Shown here one piece after another: positions 24,157-32,306 of a stretch of DNA of 44,852 nucleotides. Position numbers and translations under genes: made by a program. The stretch spans positions 2,222,465 through 2,267,316 of the forward strand of contig NZ_LR732544.1 in assembly GCF_902506575.1 (NCBI RefSeq), read 5' to 3'. The stretch's first letter is position 1. Every line of letters starts with the position of its first letter. Source of the DNA: Streptomyces mexicanus. GTDB taxonomy: Bacteria > Actinomycetota > Actinomycetes > Streptomycetales > Streptomycetaceae. The notes under the pieces were generated by a model. The model was not told where the DNA came from and did not search any database. It was given only the letters and a program-made list of their open reading frames with translations.

Positions 24157-24287
24157 CGCCGCCGACCCTACCCAATGGGCCGGCGGGTCCCTGAGTGGCC
24201 GTACTTCCATGGCCCGGGCCCGGGCGTCCGGGAGAGCATGGGCGTGGCGGCGGCAGGCGGCACGGCACAGGGACAGGGGACCCACAG

Positions 24288-25544
24288 GTGGACGACACGG
24301 GCGATGGGACGGGCACGGGGCGGCGGCGCGTGGCCGGGCTGCTGGCGGCCTGGGCGGCGACGCGGGCGGTGGTGCTGCTGTGCGTGCTGCGGGTGCTCGT
24401 GCTGCCCGGCCCGGACGTCACCGGCGACGTGTCGGTGATCTACCGGGGCTGGTACGAGGTGCTGCGCCGGGGCTCCTTCCCGCTCGGTGACGTGACCTGG
24501 CAGTACCCGCCCGGCGCGGCGCTGGCGGTTCTCTCCCCCGCCGCGTTGCCGTTCCTCGACTACGCCACGGCCTTCTGGGTCCTGGCGCTGCTGGCCGACC
24601 TGGTGGTGCTGTGCCTGCTGCTGTACGGCGGGCGGGCCGCGGGGCGGGCGCCGCGCGGCGCCTGGGTGTGGACGGTGGGCGCGGCCGCGCTGGGGCCGAC
24701 GTTGTACGCCCGCTACGACGTGATGGTGACCGCGGTGGCCGTGGCGGCGCTGCTCGCGGGCGTGCGGCGGCCGCGTGCGCTGGGCGTGCTGGCGGGCTGC
24801 GGGGCGCTGCTGAAGGGCTGGCCGGTGCTGCTGCTCGCGGGCGCGCGGGGCACGGCCGGGCGGCGCGCCTGGGGCGCGGCGGCGCTGACCGGCGCGGCGG
24901 GGGGGCTGCTGTGCGCCCCGGCCCTGCCGGGGGCGCTGTCCTTCCTGACCGCCCAGCGCGGCCGGGGCACGGAGGTGGAGTCCGTGGGCGCGCTGGTCTT
25001 CCACGTGGCCCGGCACGCCGGCTGGGACGGCCGGGTGCTGCTGCGCTACGGGTCGATGGAGTTCACCGGCCCGTACGTCGGCGCGGTCAGCTCGGCGGCG
25101 ACGGCCCTGACCGGGGCCGCGTTCGTCTGGCTGCTGGCCTGGCGGCTGCGGGCACGTAGGTGCGGGCCGCACACGCTCGCGGACGCGGCGTTCACGGCGG
25201 TGCTGCTGTGCACGGTCACCAGCCGGGTGATCAGCCCGCAGTACCTGGTGTGGCTGGTCGGGCTGGGCGCCGTCTGCCTGTGCTTCTCCGGCAGCGGGAT
25301 GCGGCTGCCGGTGCTGATGGTGCTGGCGGCGGCGGGCGTGACGGTGCTGGAGTTCCCGGTGTACTTCGCCGACGTCGTCGCGAGCGACGGGCTCGGGGTG
25401 GGGCTGCTGGTGGTGCGCAACGGCCTGCTGGTGGCGGCCTGCGCGGTGGCCTGCCGCACGCTGTGGCGTGCCACGGTCCCGCCGGTGCCGGCGGTGTCCC
25501 TGCCCAGCCAGGCCTCCCGCAGCCGGGCGAACTCGCCCTCCTGA
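24288..25544 (+). CDS. Polytopic membrane glycosyltransferase (GT87/DUF2029-like)
   Basis: 418 residues, about ten to eleven hydrophobic segments and a GT-C outlook: an early Asp-containing periplasmic loop (PDVTGDVSVIYRGWYEVLRRG), WQYPPGA, ARYDVMVTAVAVAALL, LKGWPVLLLAGA, and SRVISPQYLVWLVG, all typical of the polyprenyl-phosphomannose-dependent mannosyltransferase group. GTG at 24288 has GGGGA 7 nt upstream. It is divergent from a GT4 mannosyltransferase gene, so both may act in mannolipid or lipoglycan synthesis. The 3' end meets the next gene after 22 nt. Confidence 0.83.
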   Translation: MDDTGDGTGTGRRRVAGLLAAWAATRAVVLLCVLRVLVLPGPDVTGDVSVIYRGWYEVLRRGSFPLGDVTWQYPPGAALAVLSPAALPFLDYATAFWVLALLADLVVLCLLLYGGRAAGRAPRGAWVWTVGAAALGPTLYARYDVMVTAVAVAALLAGVRRPRALGVLAGCGALLKGWPVLLLAGARGTAGRRAWGAAALTGAAGGLLCAPALPGALSFLTAQRGRGTEVESVGALVFHVARHAGWDGRVLLRYGSMEFTGPYVGAVSSAATALTGAAFVWLLAWRLRARRCGPHTLADAAFTAVLLCTVTSRVISPQYLVWLVGLGAVCLCFSGSGMRLPVLMVLAAAGVTVLEFPVYFADVVASDGLGVGLLVVRNGLLVAACAVACRTLWRATVPPVPAVSLPSQASRSRANSPS

Positions 25545-25566
25545 CAACCGCCGGGGACCGGGTGTC

Positions 25567-26757
25567 TCAGCCCAGGTGGCCCCGCAGATACTGCCGCCAC
25601 TGCGCGGTGAACCGCTCCAGGGTGGTGCCCAGGACCGTGTGCAGCGCGTCCTCGACGGCGCCGGCGCGCCGGTCGTGGGCGCCGACGGCGCGGTAGAAGG
25701 CGTCGAGCCGGTGCTCGCCCCAGCGGTCGGCGATCATCCGGCAGGCCATCCAGCCGCCCTCGTAGGCGCGGGCGAGGCGGGTGGCGTCACCGGCGAAGGC
25801 GAAGTCCCGGTCGGCGGGCAGGGCGGCCGGCACGTTCCCCGCCGAGACGGCCTGGGCGAGTTCGGGCGCGGCCTGCTCGGGGGTGCGTCCGGAGGTGCGG
25901 TAGCCGACCCAGTCGGCGTAGCCCTCGGACAGCCACAGCGGGGTGGCGGCGTCGGTGTGGGCGCGGGTGGCGACGTGGGTGGTCTCGTGGGTGAGGACGA
26001 CCTGTTTGCCGAGCGGCCCGAGCATGCCGTACGCGTCGGGGTTGACGATGATCCGGTCGGCGGGGGCCCGGCCGGTGCCTCCCGCCTCACCGGTGGTGAC
26101 GGCGGCGATGCCACGGGAGTTGGCGGCGGGCGAGCCGAGCAGGGCGGCCATGTCCTGCCGCGAGCGGGGGACGAGGACGACGACGCGGCGGCTCCAGTCG
26201 GTGCCCCAGGCGGCGGACACCGCGGGCACCGCGCGGTCGGCGAGGTCGGCGTAGCCGCGCAGCGCGGCGGCGGTGTGGCCGACGCCGAGGACGATGCCGG
26301 CCCGTCCGTGCACCACCGTCACCGCGCCCTGGTCCCAGGGCTGCTGGGCGGACCGGGACGCGGGCCGGTCGGCGGTGACGTACCAGCCGCCGGCGGCGGT
26401 GGTGGCCAGGGTGAGGGTGCGGGCGGCGGTGACGGGCGCGCTGTCGTAGCCGGTCAGGCGGTAGCGCAGTTCGGCGTCGGCGGTGGCCGCCCGGCCGGTG
26501 CGGCGCACGGCGGTCACCCGGTAGGACAGGGCCGTGAACGGCACGGACCTCAGGTTCGCGTACGGCGCGCGGGTGCCGGTGGCGGCGTAGGCCGCCGGGT
26601 CGTGGTGCAGGACGGCCGCCGCCCTGCGGTCCAGCACCTGCTGCACCCGCTGCCGCGCGGTGTCGGCCGCGGACGGCCCGCCGCACGCCGACAGTGACGC
26701 CAGCAGCAGGCACACCGCCACCGCCGTGCGCCTCGTCCCACGCCTTCGACCAGCCAC
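25567..26757 (-). CDS. Lipoprotein with gluzincin-type zinc peptidase motif
   Basis: 396 residues. Lipoprotein signal peptide with lipobox LSAC (LLLASLSACGGPS). Residues ~30-160 form an NTF2-like/DUF4440-style domain (RVQQVLDRRAAAVLHHDPAAY). The C-terminal half has HETTHVATRAH followed by LWLSEGYADWVGY: an HExxH zinc site with the downstream Glu of gluzincins, as in peptidase MA-like families. So it is a likely surface metallopeptidase, though peptidase activity is not proven. GTG at 26757 is supported by GGGAA close upstream. It follows an NlpC/P60 gene by 32 nt, so the two may form one unit. Confidence 0.85.
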   Translation of the reverse strand: MAGRRRGTRRTAVAVCLLLASLSACGGPSAADTARQRVQQVLDRRAAAVLHHDPAAYAATGTRAPYANLRSVPFTALSYRVTAVRRTGRAATADAELRYRLTGYDSAPVTAARTLTLATTAAGGWYVTADRPASRSAQQPWDQGAVTVVHGRAGIVLGVGHTAAALRGYADLADRAVPAVSAAWGTDWSRRVVVLVPRSRQDMAALLGSPAANSRGIAAVTTGEAGGTGRAPADRIIVNPDAYGMLGPLGKQVVLTHETTHVATRAHTDAATPLWLSEGYADWVGYRTSGRTPEQAAPELAQAVSAGNVPAALPADRDFAFAGDATRLARAYEGGWMACRMIADRWGEHRLDAFYRAVGAHDRRAGAVEDALHTVLGTTLERFTAQWRQYLRGHLG

Positions 26758-26789
26758 TTCCCGATCGTACGGCGGGCGCGGGCCCGCCG

Positions 26790-27821
26790 TCAGACCCTGG
26801 TGACCGACGAGATCGGCATCATGTTCACCGGGTCGTAGCGCACGGGTGCGCCCGGGTGGGGCGCGTGGATGACCTGTCCGTGGCCGACGTACATCCCGAT
26901 GTGGCTGGCGTCGGACCGGTAGACGACGAGGTCGCCGGGGCGGGCCTGGGACAGCGGGATGTGCCGGCCGGCCAGCCGCTGCTCCTGCGAGGTGCGCGGC
27001 AGATGCACTCCGGCCTGCGCGTACGCCCACTGCATCAGGCCCGAGCAGTCGAATCCCGAGGGGCCGTTGGCGCCCCAGACGTAGGGGCGGCCCAGCGCGG
27101 AGCGGGCGGCGGCGAGCGCCGCGGCGGCCCGCCCGGAGGCCGCGGGGCCGGCGAGACCGGGCGGCAGGTCGGGGCGGCCGGAGCGGGAGGCCCGGTCGTA
27201 GGCCCGGCGCTCGCCGGGGGACAGCGAGTTGAGCAGCTGCCGGGCCCGGGCGAGCTTGCGTTCCACGGTGCGCTTGTGCGCGATGACGGCCTTGCGGCTG
27301 CGGTCGAGTTCGGCGAGGGTGCGGGTGGCCTCGGCGCGTTCCTGGGCGAGCCGGCGCAGGGCCTGCTGCAACGCGTGCAGTTCGCCGGCCTGGTGGGCGC
27401 CGATCCGGTCGAGGGTGGCCGCCTTGTCGAGGTAGTCGCCGGGGTCGTCGGAGAACAGCAGGGCCAGCGACGGGTCCAGGCCGCCGGAGCGGTACTGGGC
27501 GCCGGCCACCGAACCGAGCGCTTCGCGCAGGGTGTTGACGCGCTGCTGTTCCCGGGCGATGCGGTCCTGGGCGTCGCGGACCCGGCGGTGCAGCCGGTCG
27601 GCGCGCTCACCGGCCTTGTCGTAGGCCTCGGTCGCCTTCTCCGCCTCCTGGTAGAGGCGGTCCACCTCGGCGCGGGTGCCGCCGTGCGGGGCGGCGACGG
27701 CCGAGCCGGCGGGCAGGGCGCCCAGGGCGGTGGCCGCGGCGGACAGCACGGTGAAAGCGGCGCAGGCCGCGCCGACGCCCCGGTCGAACCCGGACGGTGC
27801 ATGGCGACGATGGGACCCCAC
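26790..27821 (-). CDS. NlpC/P60 peptidoglycan hydrolase with coiled coil (copy 1)
   Basis: 343 residues, secreted. Signal peptide to about residue 44 (AVA-AP), coiled coil about 45-200 (RIAREQQRVNTLREAL, AQERAEATRTLAELDRS), then an NlpC/P60 domain with catalytic Cys259 in GFDCSGL, His307 in SHIGMYVG and His319 in VIHAPHPG. Cleaves D-Glu to diamino acid bonds in stem peptides; the coiled coil resembles RipA-type autoinhibition or partner-binding regions. The start GTG (27821) mirrors the paralogue: both begin with a V-x-SHRR segment and both proteins are exactly 343 residues. A structured leader precedes it. Confidence 0.9.
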   Translation of the reverse strand: MGSHRRHAPSGFDRGVGAACAAFTVLSAAATALGALPAGSAVAAPHGGTRAEVDRLYQEAEKATEAYDKAGERADRLHRRVRDAQDRIAREQQRVNTLREALGSVAGAQYRSGGLDPSLALLFSDDPGDYLDKAATLDRIGAHQAGELHALQQALRRLAQERAEATRTLAELDRSRKAVIAHKRTVERKLARARQLLNSLSPGERRAYDRASRSGRPDLPPGLAGPAASGRAAAALAAARSALGRPYVWGANGPSGFDCSGLMQWAYAQAGVHLPRTSQEQRLAGRHIPLSQARPGDLVVYRSDASHIGMYVGHGQVIHAPHPGAPVRYDPVNMMPISSVTRV

Positions 27822-27861
27822 GGGAAGCCGAACTCCCTCCACTGACCGACAGAAACCGTCT

Positions 27862-27914
27862 CCCCGAGTGCGGGGACGCGGCAGGCGCCCCGGTGAGCGG
27901 GGGAAACGCGGCAG
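27862..27914 (-). promoter_or_regulatory. Tandem duplicated hairpins in the leader of NlpC/P60 copy 1
   Basis: On the minus strand two similar elements follow each other: CTGCCGCGT(TTC) then CCCCG-CTCAC-CGGGG, and CTGCCGCGT then CCCCG-CACT-CGGGG (stems at 27888-27902 and 27862-27875). A possible -10 TACTGT at 27915-27920 would start the transcript just before them. They end about 40 nt before the GTG. No known riboswitch was recognised in them. Confidence 0.55.
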
Positions 27915-27967
27915 ACAGTAGCCGTACGGGGGGCGCCCGCGACGCACGTCAGGGGGCGCACAGCACG

Positions 27968-28004
27968 GCGCCCCGCCACCGACAGCAGGTCAGGGGCGGG
28001 GCGC
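27968..28004 (-). terminator. Candidate terminator after NlpC/P60 copy 2
   Basis: GCGCCCCGCC / GGCGGGGCGC, a 10-bp stem with a 17-base loop, some 70 nt past the stop at 28073. Confidence 0.6.
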
Positions 28005-28072
28005 GGGGTCAACACGCATCGGCGTGATTCGCCCGATAGGGCGGCACTCGGGTGTGATTCCCGGGATGTGGG

Positions 28073-29104
28073 TCAGACGCGGACGCCGAACTGGAAGGGC
28101 ATGTTGCCGATCGCCTCGTAGCGCACCACGGCGCCGGTGTGCGGGGCGTGCGGCACCTGGCCGTTGCCCGCGTACAGGCCCACGTGGTGCAGGTCGCCGT
28201 AGAAGAAGACCAGGTCGCCGACCTGGAGCTGGCTCTGCGAGTAGATGCGGGTGCCGATGTTGGCCTGCGCCTCGGAGGTGCGCGGGATGGACACGCCGGC
28301 CTGGGCGTAGGCCCAGGAGGTCAGGCCCGAGCAGTCGAAGGAGGACGGGCCGGTGGCACCGTAGACGTACGGGGAGCCGATCCTGGTCTGCGCGGCGGAG
28401 AAGGCGGCGCCGGCCCTGCCCGAGCCGTGCACGTTGCCGGTGAGCACGGTGCGCTCGCTGGCGCGGGTGGAGCGCTGCTGCTCCTCGGCCAGCTGCTTCT
28501 TCTCCTGCGCGGTCAGGGAGTTGAGCAGGCGCTGCGCCTCGGCGAGCTTGCCCTGGACTTCCTTCTTCTTGTTGCCCAGCTCGGTGCGGGTGGCGGCGAG
28601 GTCCTTGAGCTTCTCGGTGGCCTCGGCACGCTCCTGGGCGAGTTCGCGCTGCTTGTCCTGGATCTTCTTCAGCGCGTCGACCTGCTGGCCGCTCAACTGG
28701 TCGAGCGTGGCGGCCTTGTCCAGGTAGTCCTGCGGATCGGAGGAGAGGAAGAGCTGGACGGAGGGGTCGATGCCGCCGGAGCGGTACTGGCTGGCCGCGA
28801 GCGAACCCAGGCCGTCGCGCAGCTTGTTGAGGTCCTGCTGACCGCGGGCGACGTTGTCCTGGATGGTGGAGATCTCCTTCTGGAGCTTCTCCTGCTTCTC
28901 CTTGGCCCCGTTGTACTTCTCGGTGGCCTGCTCCGCCTGCTCGTAGAGCTTGTCGACCTTGGCCTTGACCTCGTCCTTGCTCGGCTTCGCACTGGGCGCC
29001 GCGTTGGCCGCCTGCGCGCTGATGGCGACGGCGGCGGCTGCCGCGGTGGTGAGCACGGTTACGCGTGCACGACTCGGCTGTTTGGGTCGACGGTGGGACG
29101 CCAC
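28073..29104 (-). CDS. NlpC/P60 peptidoglycan hydrolase with coiled coil (copy 2)
   Basis: 343 residues, secreted: signal peptide with a long Ala/Val core and NAAPS at the end, coiled coil about 45-215 rich in Glu/Lys/Gln, then NlpC/P60 with Cys258 in SFDCSGL, His307 in HHVGLYAG and His319 in VPHAPHTG. Same architecture and length as copy 1, but a more charged, less Arg-rich coiled coil. GTG 29104 (V-A-SHRR) is chosen because GGAG lies 9 nt upstream; the ATG at 29119 would place that GGAG inside the gene. A good housekeeping promoter sits about 55 nt upstream. Confidence 0.91.
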   Translation of the reverse strand: MASHRRPKQPSRARVTVLTTAAAAAVAISAQAANAAPSAKPSKDEVKAKVDKLYEQAEQATEKYNGAKEKQEKLQKEISTIQDNVARGQQDLNKLRDGLGSLAASQYRSGGIDPSVQLFLSSDPQDYLDKAATLDQLSGQQVDALKKIQDKQRELAQERAEATEKLKDLAATRTELGNKKKEVQGKLAEAQRLLNSLTAQEKKQLAEEQQRSTRASERTVLTGNVHGSGRAGAAFSAAQTRIGSPYVYGATGPSSFDCSGLTSWAYAQAGVSIPRTSEAQANIGTRIYSQSQLQVGDLVFFYGDLHHVGLYAGNGQVPHAPHTGAVVRYEAIGNMPFQFGVRV

Positions 29105-29157
29105 GGAAGCGAGCTCCATTCTTGTGAGTGATCACCCGCTCGGAGGTTCGAGCCCAG

Positions 29158-29187
29158 ACCCTAGTGACCTCATCGTGATGAATTCAA
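29158..29187 (-). promoter_or_regulatory. Promoter of NlpC/P60 copy 2
   Basis: Minus strand TTGAAT (29182-29187), 18-nt spacer, TAGGGT (29158-29163): close to the HrdB consensus TTGACA/TAGGGT. The 5' leader would be about 47 nt. The region further upstream is unusually AT-rich for this chromosome and also holds the inverted repeat TTGACG (29257-29262) / CGTCAA (29283-29288). Confidence 0.6.
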
Positions 29188-29352
29188 ATCCTCACAGCAA
29201 AAAATCACACCACAGCAGTCATTCTTTGCACACAACTCACGTGCGGTGAGGCGGGGTTGACGCAACGTCGCGGTGGCGCGCCCGTCAATTCGGGCAAGGC
29301 CTCGTACGTTCCCTACGGCGTTGTTGAGACATAGGCGCCGTGTGTCCGCATA

Positions 29353-30702
29353 TCAGCCGCGCGTAAAACGCTTGAGCAGAACGGCCGACGCCACCGGCCG
29401 CGCCCCGGCCCTGGCGACCCCGTCGGCCACCTCGCGGTCGGTGGAGACGACGATGACGGGCCGGCCGGGCGGCTCGGCGCGCACCAGCTGGCGGATCAAC
29501 TCGTCCGCGGTGACGCCCGGTTTGGAGAACAGCACCCGCACCCCGCGCGGCGGCGCGAGCAGCACCGGCGCGGCCAGCTCGGCCCCGTCGAAGACGCAGG
29601 TGACCTCCGCGCCGGACTGCGCGGCGAGCTGCGAGAGCTGCCCGAGCAGCCGCAGGCGCTGCTTCTCCAGGGGCATCTGCGGATAGCCGGTCTTGGTGAC
29701 GTTGTAGCCGTCGACGACCAGATGGGCCTGCGGCAGGGCGAGCAACTGGTCCAGGACCGCCGGATCGTGCTCGGACAGCGCGCGGGCCGCGATGTCCTTG
29801 GGGGTCATCCGGCCCGGCTCCACCGCGTCCACGGTCTCGGCGGGCCGCACCGACACCGGCGGCAGCGCCAGTTCCCGGCGCAGCCCCTGCGCGGCGTCCA
29901 GCACCGTGTCCAGCAGCAGCCGCACCCGCATGTCCTCCACGCTGCGCCCCTCGCGGGCCGCCCGCCGGGTGGCCTCCAGCGCGGTCTCCGCCTCGCCCAG
30001 GCGCGCCTTGAGCCGCCGGGTCTCGCTCTCAGCCGCGGACAGCTGCGCCTGCCCCTCGGCGCGCACGGCCTCCGTCTCGGCGCGGGCGGCGCGCAGCGCG
30101 GCCTCGCCCCGCTTGACGTCGCTGAGCGCGGCGCGCAGCTTGCGGTGCAGGGACTCGGCCTCCTTGCGGGCCGCGTCCAGCTCGGTACGCAGCCGCTCGG
30201 TCTCGGCGCGGGTGTGCTCGCGGGCCTGGGCGAGCTGCGCGCGCAGCCGCTCCAGCTCGGCCCGGCTCTCCTCCTCGGCGCGCTCGGCGTGCGCCCGCTG
30301 GGCCTCCTCGCCGGCCGCGGTGACCAGCTTGACCCAGCCGGTGGGCCGCAGCACGTAGGCCGCGGCCGCCACGTCCAGCGGGTCGGCGGCCGGGGGCGCG
30401 GAGCCGGCCTCCAGCGCGCCGCACAGCTCCGGCTGGGCCTCGCGGAACTTCTCGCCCACGCGCTGCCGGAAGATCGTGTCGGTCTCCACCGCGGCCGCCA
30501 TCGCGTTGCCCGCGAACTTGGCCCGGCGGTTGGGCGCGAACCGGGCGTACTGCCGCAGTGCCGCCGGCAGCTCGGCGACCGTGAGCCGGCCGAAGGCGTC
30601 GGCGACGATCTGCACGACCCGGCGGCGCACGCCCTCGGGCAGCGGACGGTCGAGCACCTCAGCGGCGCCGTCGTCCGGCTCCCCGCCTCGTGTCTCCACC
30701 AT
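29353..30702 (-). CDS. NYN/YacP-like RNase domain protein with long coiled coil
   Basis: 449 residues. Residues 1-130 form a conserved helical domain (PLPEGVRRRVVQIVADAFGR, FAPNRRAKFAGNAMAAAV). Residues ~130-265 are a long Glu/Arg/Ala coiled coil. The C-terminal ~165 residues are a PIN/NYN nuclease domain like YacP/Rae1: HLVVDGYNVTKTGYP (acidic metal ligand in VDGYN), CVFDGAELA, FSKPGVTADELI and VVSTDREVADGVA carry the conserved Asp residues. Likely an RNA-cleaving protein; the coiled coil suggests binding to the ribosome or oligomerisation. GGGGTGA precedes the ATG. Confidence 0.87.
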   Translation of the reverse strand: MVETRGGEPDDGAAEVLDRPLPEGVRRRVVQIVADAFGRLTVAELPAALRQYARFAPNRRAKFAGNAMAAAVETDTIFRQRVGEKFREAQPELCGALEAGSAPPAADPLDVAAAAYVLRPTGWVKLVTAAGEEAQRAHAERAEEESRAELERLRAQLAQAREHTRAETERLRTELDAARKEAESLHRKLRAALSDVKRGEAALRAARAETEAVRAEGQAQLSAAESETRRLKARLGEAETALEATRRAAREGRSVEDMRVRLLLDTVLDAAQGLRRELALPPVSVRPAETVDAVEPGRMTPKDIAARALSEHDPAVLDQLLALPQAHLVVDGYNVTKTGYPQMPLEKQRLRLLGQLSQLAAQSGAEVTCVFDGAELAAPVLLAPPRGVRVLFSKPGVTADELIRQLVRAEPPGRPVIVVSTDREVADGVARAGARPVASAVLLKRFTRG

Positions 30703-30764
30703 CCGTCACCCCAATGCCTAGCGGGACCCCCCCGAAGGGGGCACCTGTGCGGGGCCCGCTCCGC

Positions 30765-31004
30765 TCAGGAGCCGGCGCCCGGCCTGTCCACGAGTTCCAC
30801 CTTGTCCACGGCGTTGCACCAGCGGCAGCGCACCGACTCGATGGTCTCACTGACCACCTCGCGCTCCTCGACCGTGGGCTCTCCGGCCAGATCGAGGTGG
30901 ACGTACTCGACGACCTTCGACGAACGCGTCACGTCGAAGCGGGTGAGGTTGCCGCAGAGGGTGCAGCGCCACCGCGTCGTGGCGGTCGGCTGGGGAACCG
31001 TCAT
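30765..31004 (-). CDS. Small zinc-ribbon protein
   Basis: 79 residues with two CxxC pairs, WRCTLCGN near the N terminus and VRCRWCN near the C terminus, separated by an acidic strand region (EEREVVSETIES). The layout fits a single zinc ribbon. It lies 62 nt downstream of the rhomboid/zinc-ribbon divergent region and upstream of the NYN gene. No function known. ATG 31004 has GCGAG upstream but at a long distance. Confidence 0.8.
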   Translation of the reverse strand: MTVPQPTATTRWRCTLCGNLTRFDVTRSSKVVEYVHLDLAGEPTVEEREVVSETIESVRCRWCNAVDKVELVDRPGAGS

Positions 31005-31157
31005 CGTGGCTGCTCGCTTCCTTCCAGTGTCCGTGACGCGCGGGGTTCCCGGGCGCCGGCTCGTAACCCTACGGCCTGACGGCCCCTGCCCGCCCGGGTG
31101 TCCACGGCGGCGAGGCGGTCTGCGCGGATGCGTCCCGGTACGCCATGCTCTGTGCAC

Positions 31158-31958
31158 ATGATCAGCGACACGAAGACGGTGGCCGTCCGGGCGGTCCGGG
31201 CCCTGAAGGCGCTACGGACCACGCCCGCGCCGGTGACCTGCGCCCTGATCGTCGTGTGCTGTGCCCTCTTCGTGATCGGCCCGGCCTCCGGCCTGAACCC
31301 CCTGGACGGCACCGGGGACGCGCTGCTGCTCGCCCAGCGCTCCTACTTCCGGCGCTGGGGGGTGATCCCGGCCGAGCTGTTCACCGGCTCCCCGCGGGCC
31401 GCCCTGACCCCGGTGACGGCGCTGTTCGTGCACGGCAGCTGGGTGCACCTGCTCGGCAACATGCTCTTCCTGTATGTCTTCGGGGCGATGACCGAGCAGC
31501 GGATGGGCCGGGTCGCGTTCCTGCTGTTCTACCTGGGCTGCGGCTGCCTCGCCCTGCTGGGCTACGCCGCCGCCCACGCCGCCTCCGAGCAGACCCTCGT
31601 GGGCGCCTCCGGGGCGATCTCGGCGGTGCTGGGCGCGTTCCTGTACCTGTTCCCGCGGGCGCGGGTGACCAGTGTCCTGCCGTTCCTGTTCTTCCTGCCG
31701 CTGCGGCTGCCGGCGTGGATCGTCCTGCCGTTCTGGGCGGCCCTGCAGTGGGTGGCCGCCGGGCAGGCCACCCACGGGCCGGGCGTGGCCTACCTGGCCC
31801 ACGTGGTGGGCTTCGCCCTGGGCTTCGCCTACGCGTGGGCCCGGTACGGGAGGAGGGGCCCGAGGGGCGGCCTCGGAGGGCTGCGGTGGCAGCCGGGCGG
31901 GCGGACTAGAGTGAAGGCCGCCCCTGCTCCGGCCCCCGAGGGAGAGAACCAGCCGTGA
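31158..31958 (+). CDS. Rhomboid family intramembrane serine protease
   Basis: 266 residues with six membrane segments. Rhomboid hallmarks: HGSWVHLLGNMLFLYVFG (His and oxyanion Asn), catalytic Ser151 in GASGAISAVLGAFLYLFPRA and His215 in YLAHVVGFALGF. Cleaves membrane-anchored substrates within the bilayer; the natural substrate is unknown. The start is uncertain: ATG 31158 has no ribosome site, and the frame can begin at GTG 31098 or ATG 31128. Its TGA overlaps the next gene's GTG by 4 nt. Confidence 0.88.
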   Translation: MISDTKTVAVRAVRALKALRTTPAPVTCALIVVCCALFVIGPASGLNPLDGTGDALLLAQRSYFRRWGVIPAELFTGSPRAALTPVTALFVHGSWVHLLGNMLFLYVFGAMTEQRMGRVAFLLFYLGCGCLALLGYAAAHAASEQTLVGASGAISAVLGAFLYLFPRARVTSVLPFLFFLPLRLPAWIVLPFWAALQWVAAGQATHGPGVAYLAHVVGFALGFAYAWARYGRRGPRGGLGGLRWQPGGRTRVKAAPAPAPEGENQP

Positions 31959-32236
31959 TCACCGCGATCGTCCTCATCAAGACCAGCGTGGACCGGATCC
32001 CCGAGATCGCCGAGCAGATCGCCGCGCTGGACTCCGTCAGCGAGGTGTTCTCCGTCACCGGCACCTACGACCTGATCGCCATGGTCCGGGTGCGGCAGCA
32101 CGAGGAGCTGGCGGACGTGATCCCCGGGCGGATCAGCAGGATCCCCGGGGTGGAGGCGACGGACACGCACGTGGCGTTCCGCACGTACTCGCAGCACGAC
32201 CTGGAGGCGGCGTTCGCGATCGGCCTGGACTCCTAG
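31955..32236 (+). CDS. Stand-alone Lrp/AsnC RAM-domain protein
   Basis: 93 residues consisting only of the regulation-of-amino-acid-metabolism (RAM) domain: TAIVLIKTSVDRIPEIAEQ, VSEVFSVTGTYDLIAMVRV, IPGVEATDTHVAFRTYS. It has no DNA-binding helix-turn-helix. Such short proteins form oligomers that bind amino acids or modulate full-length Lrp partners. GTG starts inside the rhomboid stop (GTGA), so the two are translated together; AGGGAGAG lies upstream. Confidence 0.9.
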   Translation: MITAIVLIKTSVDRIPEIAEQIAALDSVSEVFSVTGTYDLIAMVRVRQHEELADVIPGRISRIPGVEATDTHVAFRTYSQHDLEAAFAIGLDS

Positions 32237-32266
32237 GAGCTGGACTCCGGGCCTAGGAGTCCCAGG
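32223..32266. terminator. Bidirectional terminator overlapping the RAM gene stop
   Basis: GCCTGGACTCCTAGG and CCTAGGAGTCCCAGGC pair over 15 bp with one bulge; the TAG stop of the RAM-domain gene (32234-32236) is inside the left arm. It separates convergent genes. Confidence 0.8.
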
Positions 32267-32306
32267 CCCTCGACCGAGCGGGCGCCGCCTGGCGTGCGGA
32301 GACGCC

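Noticed and set aside
27822..28010. c-di-AMP (ydaO-yuaA) riboswitch before NlpC/P60 copy 1
   Set aside because: The expected conserved blocks were not found by eye; the tandem hairpins have another layout. A covariance search would settle it.
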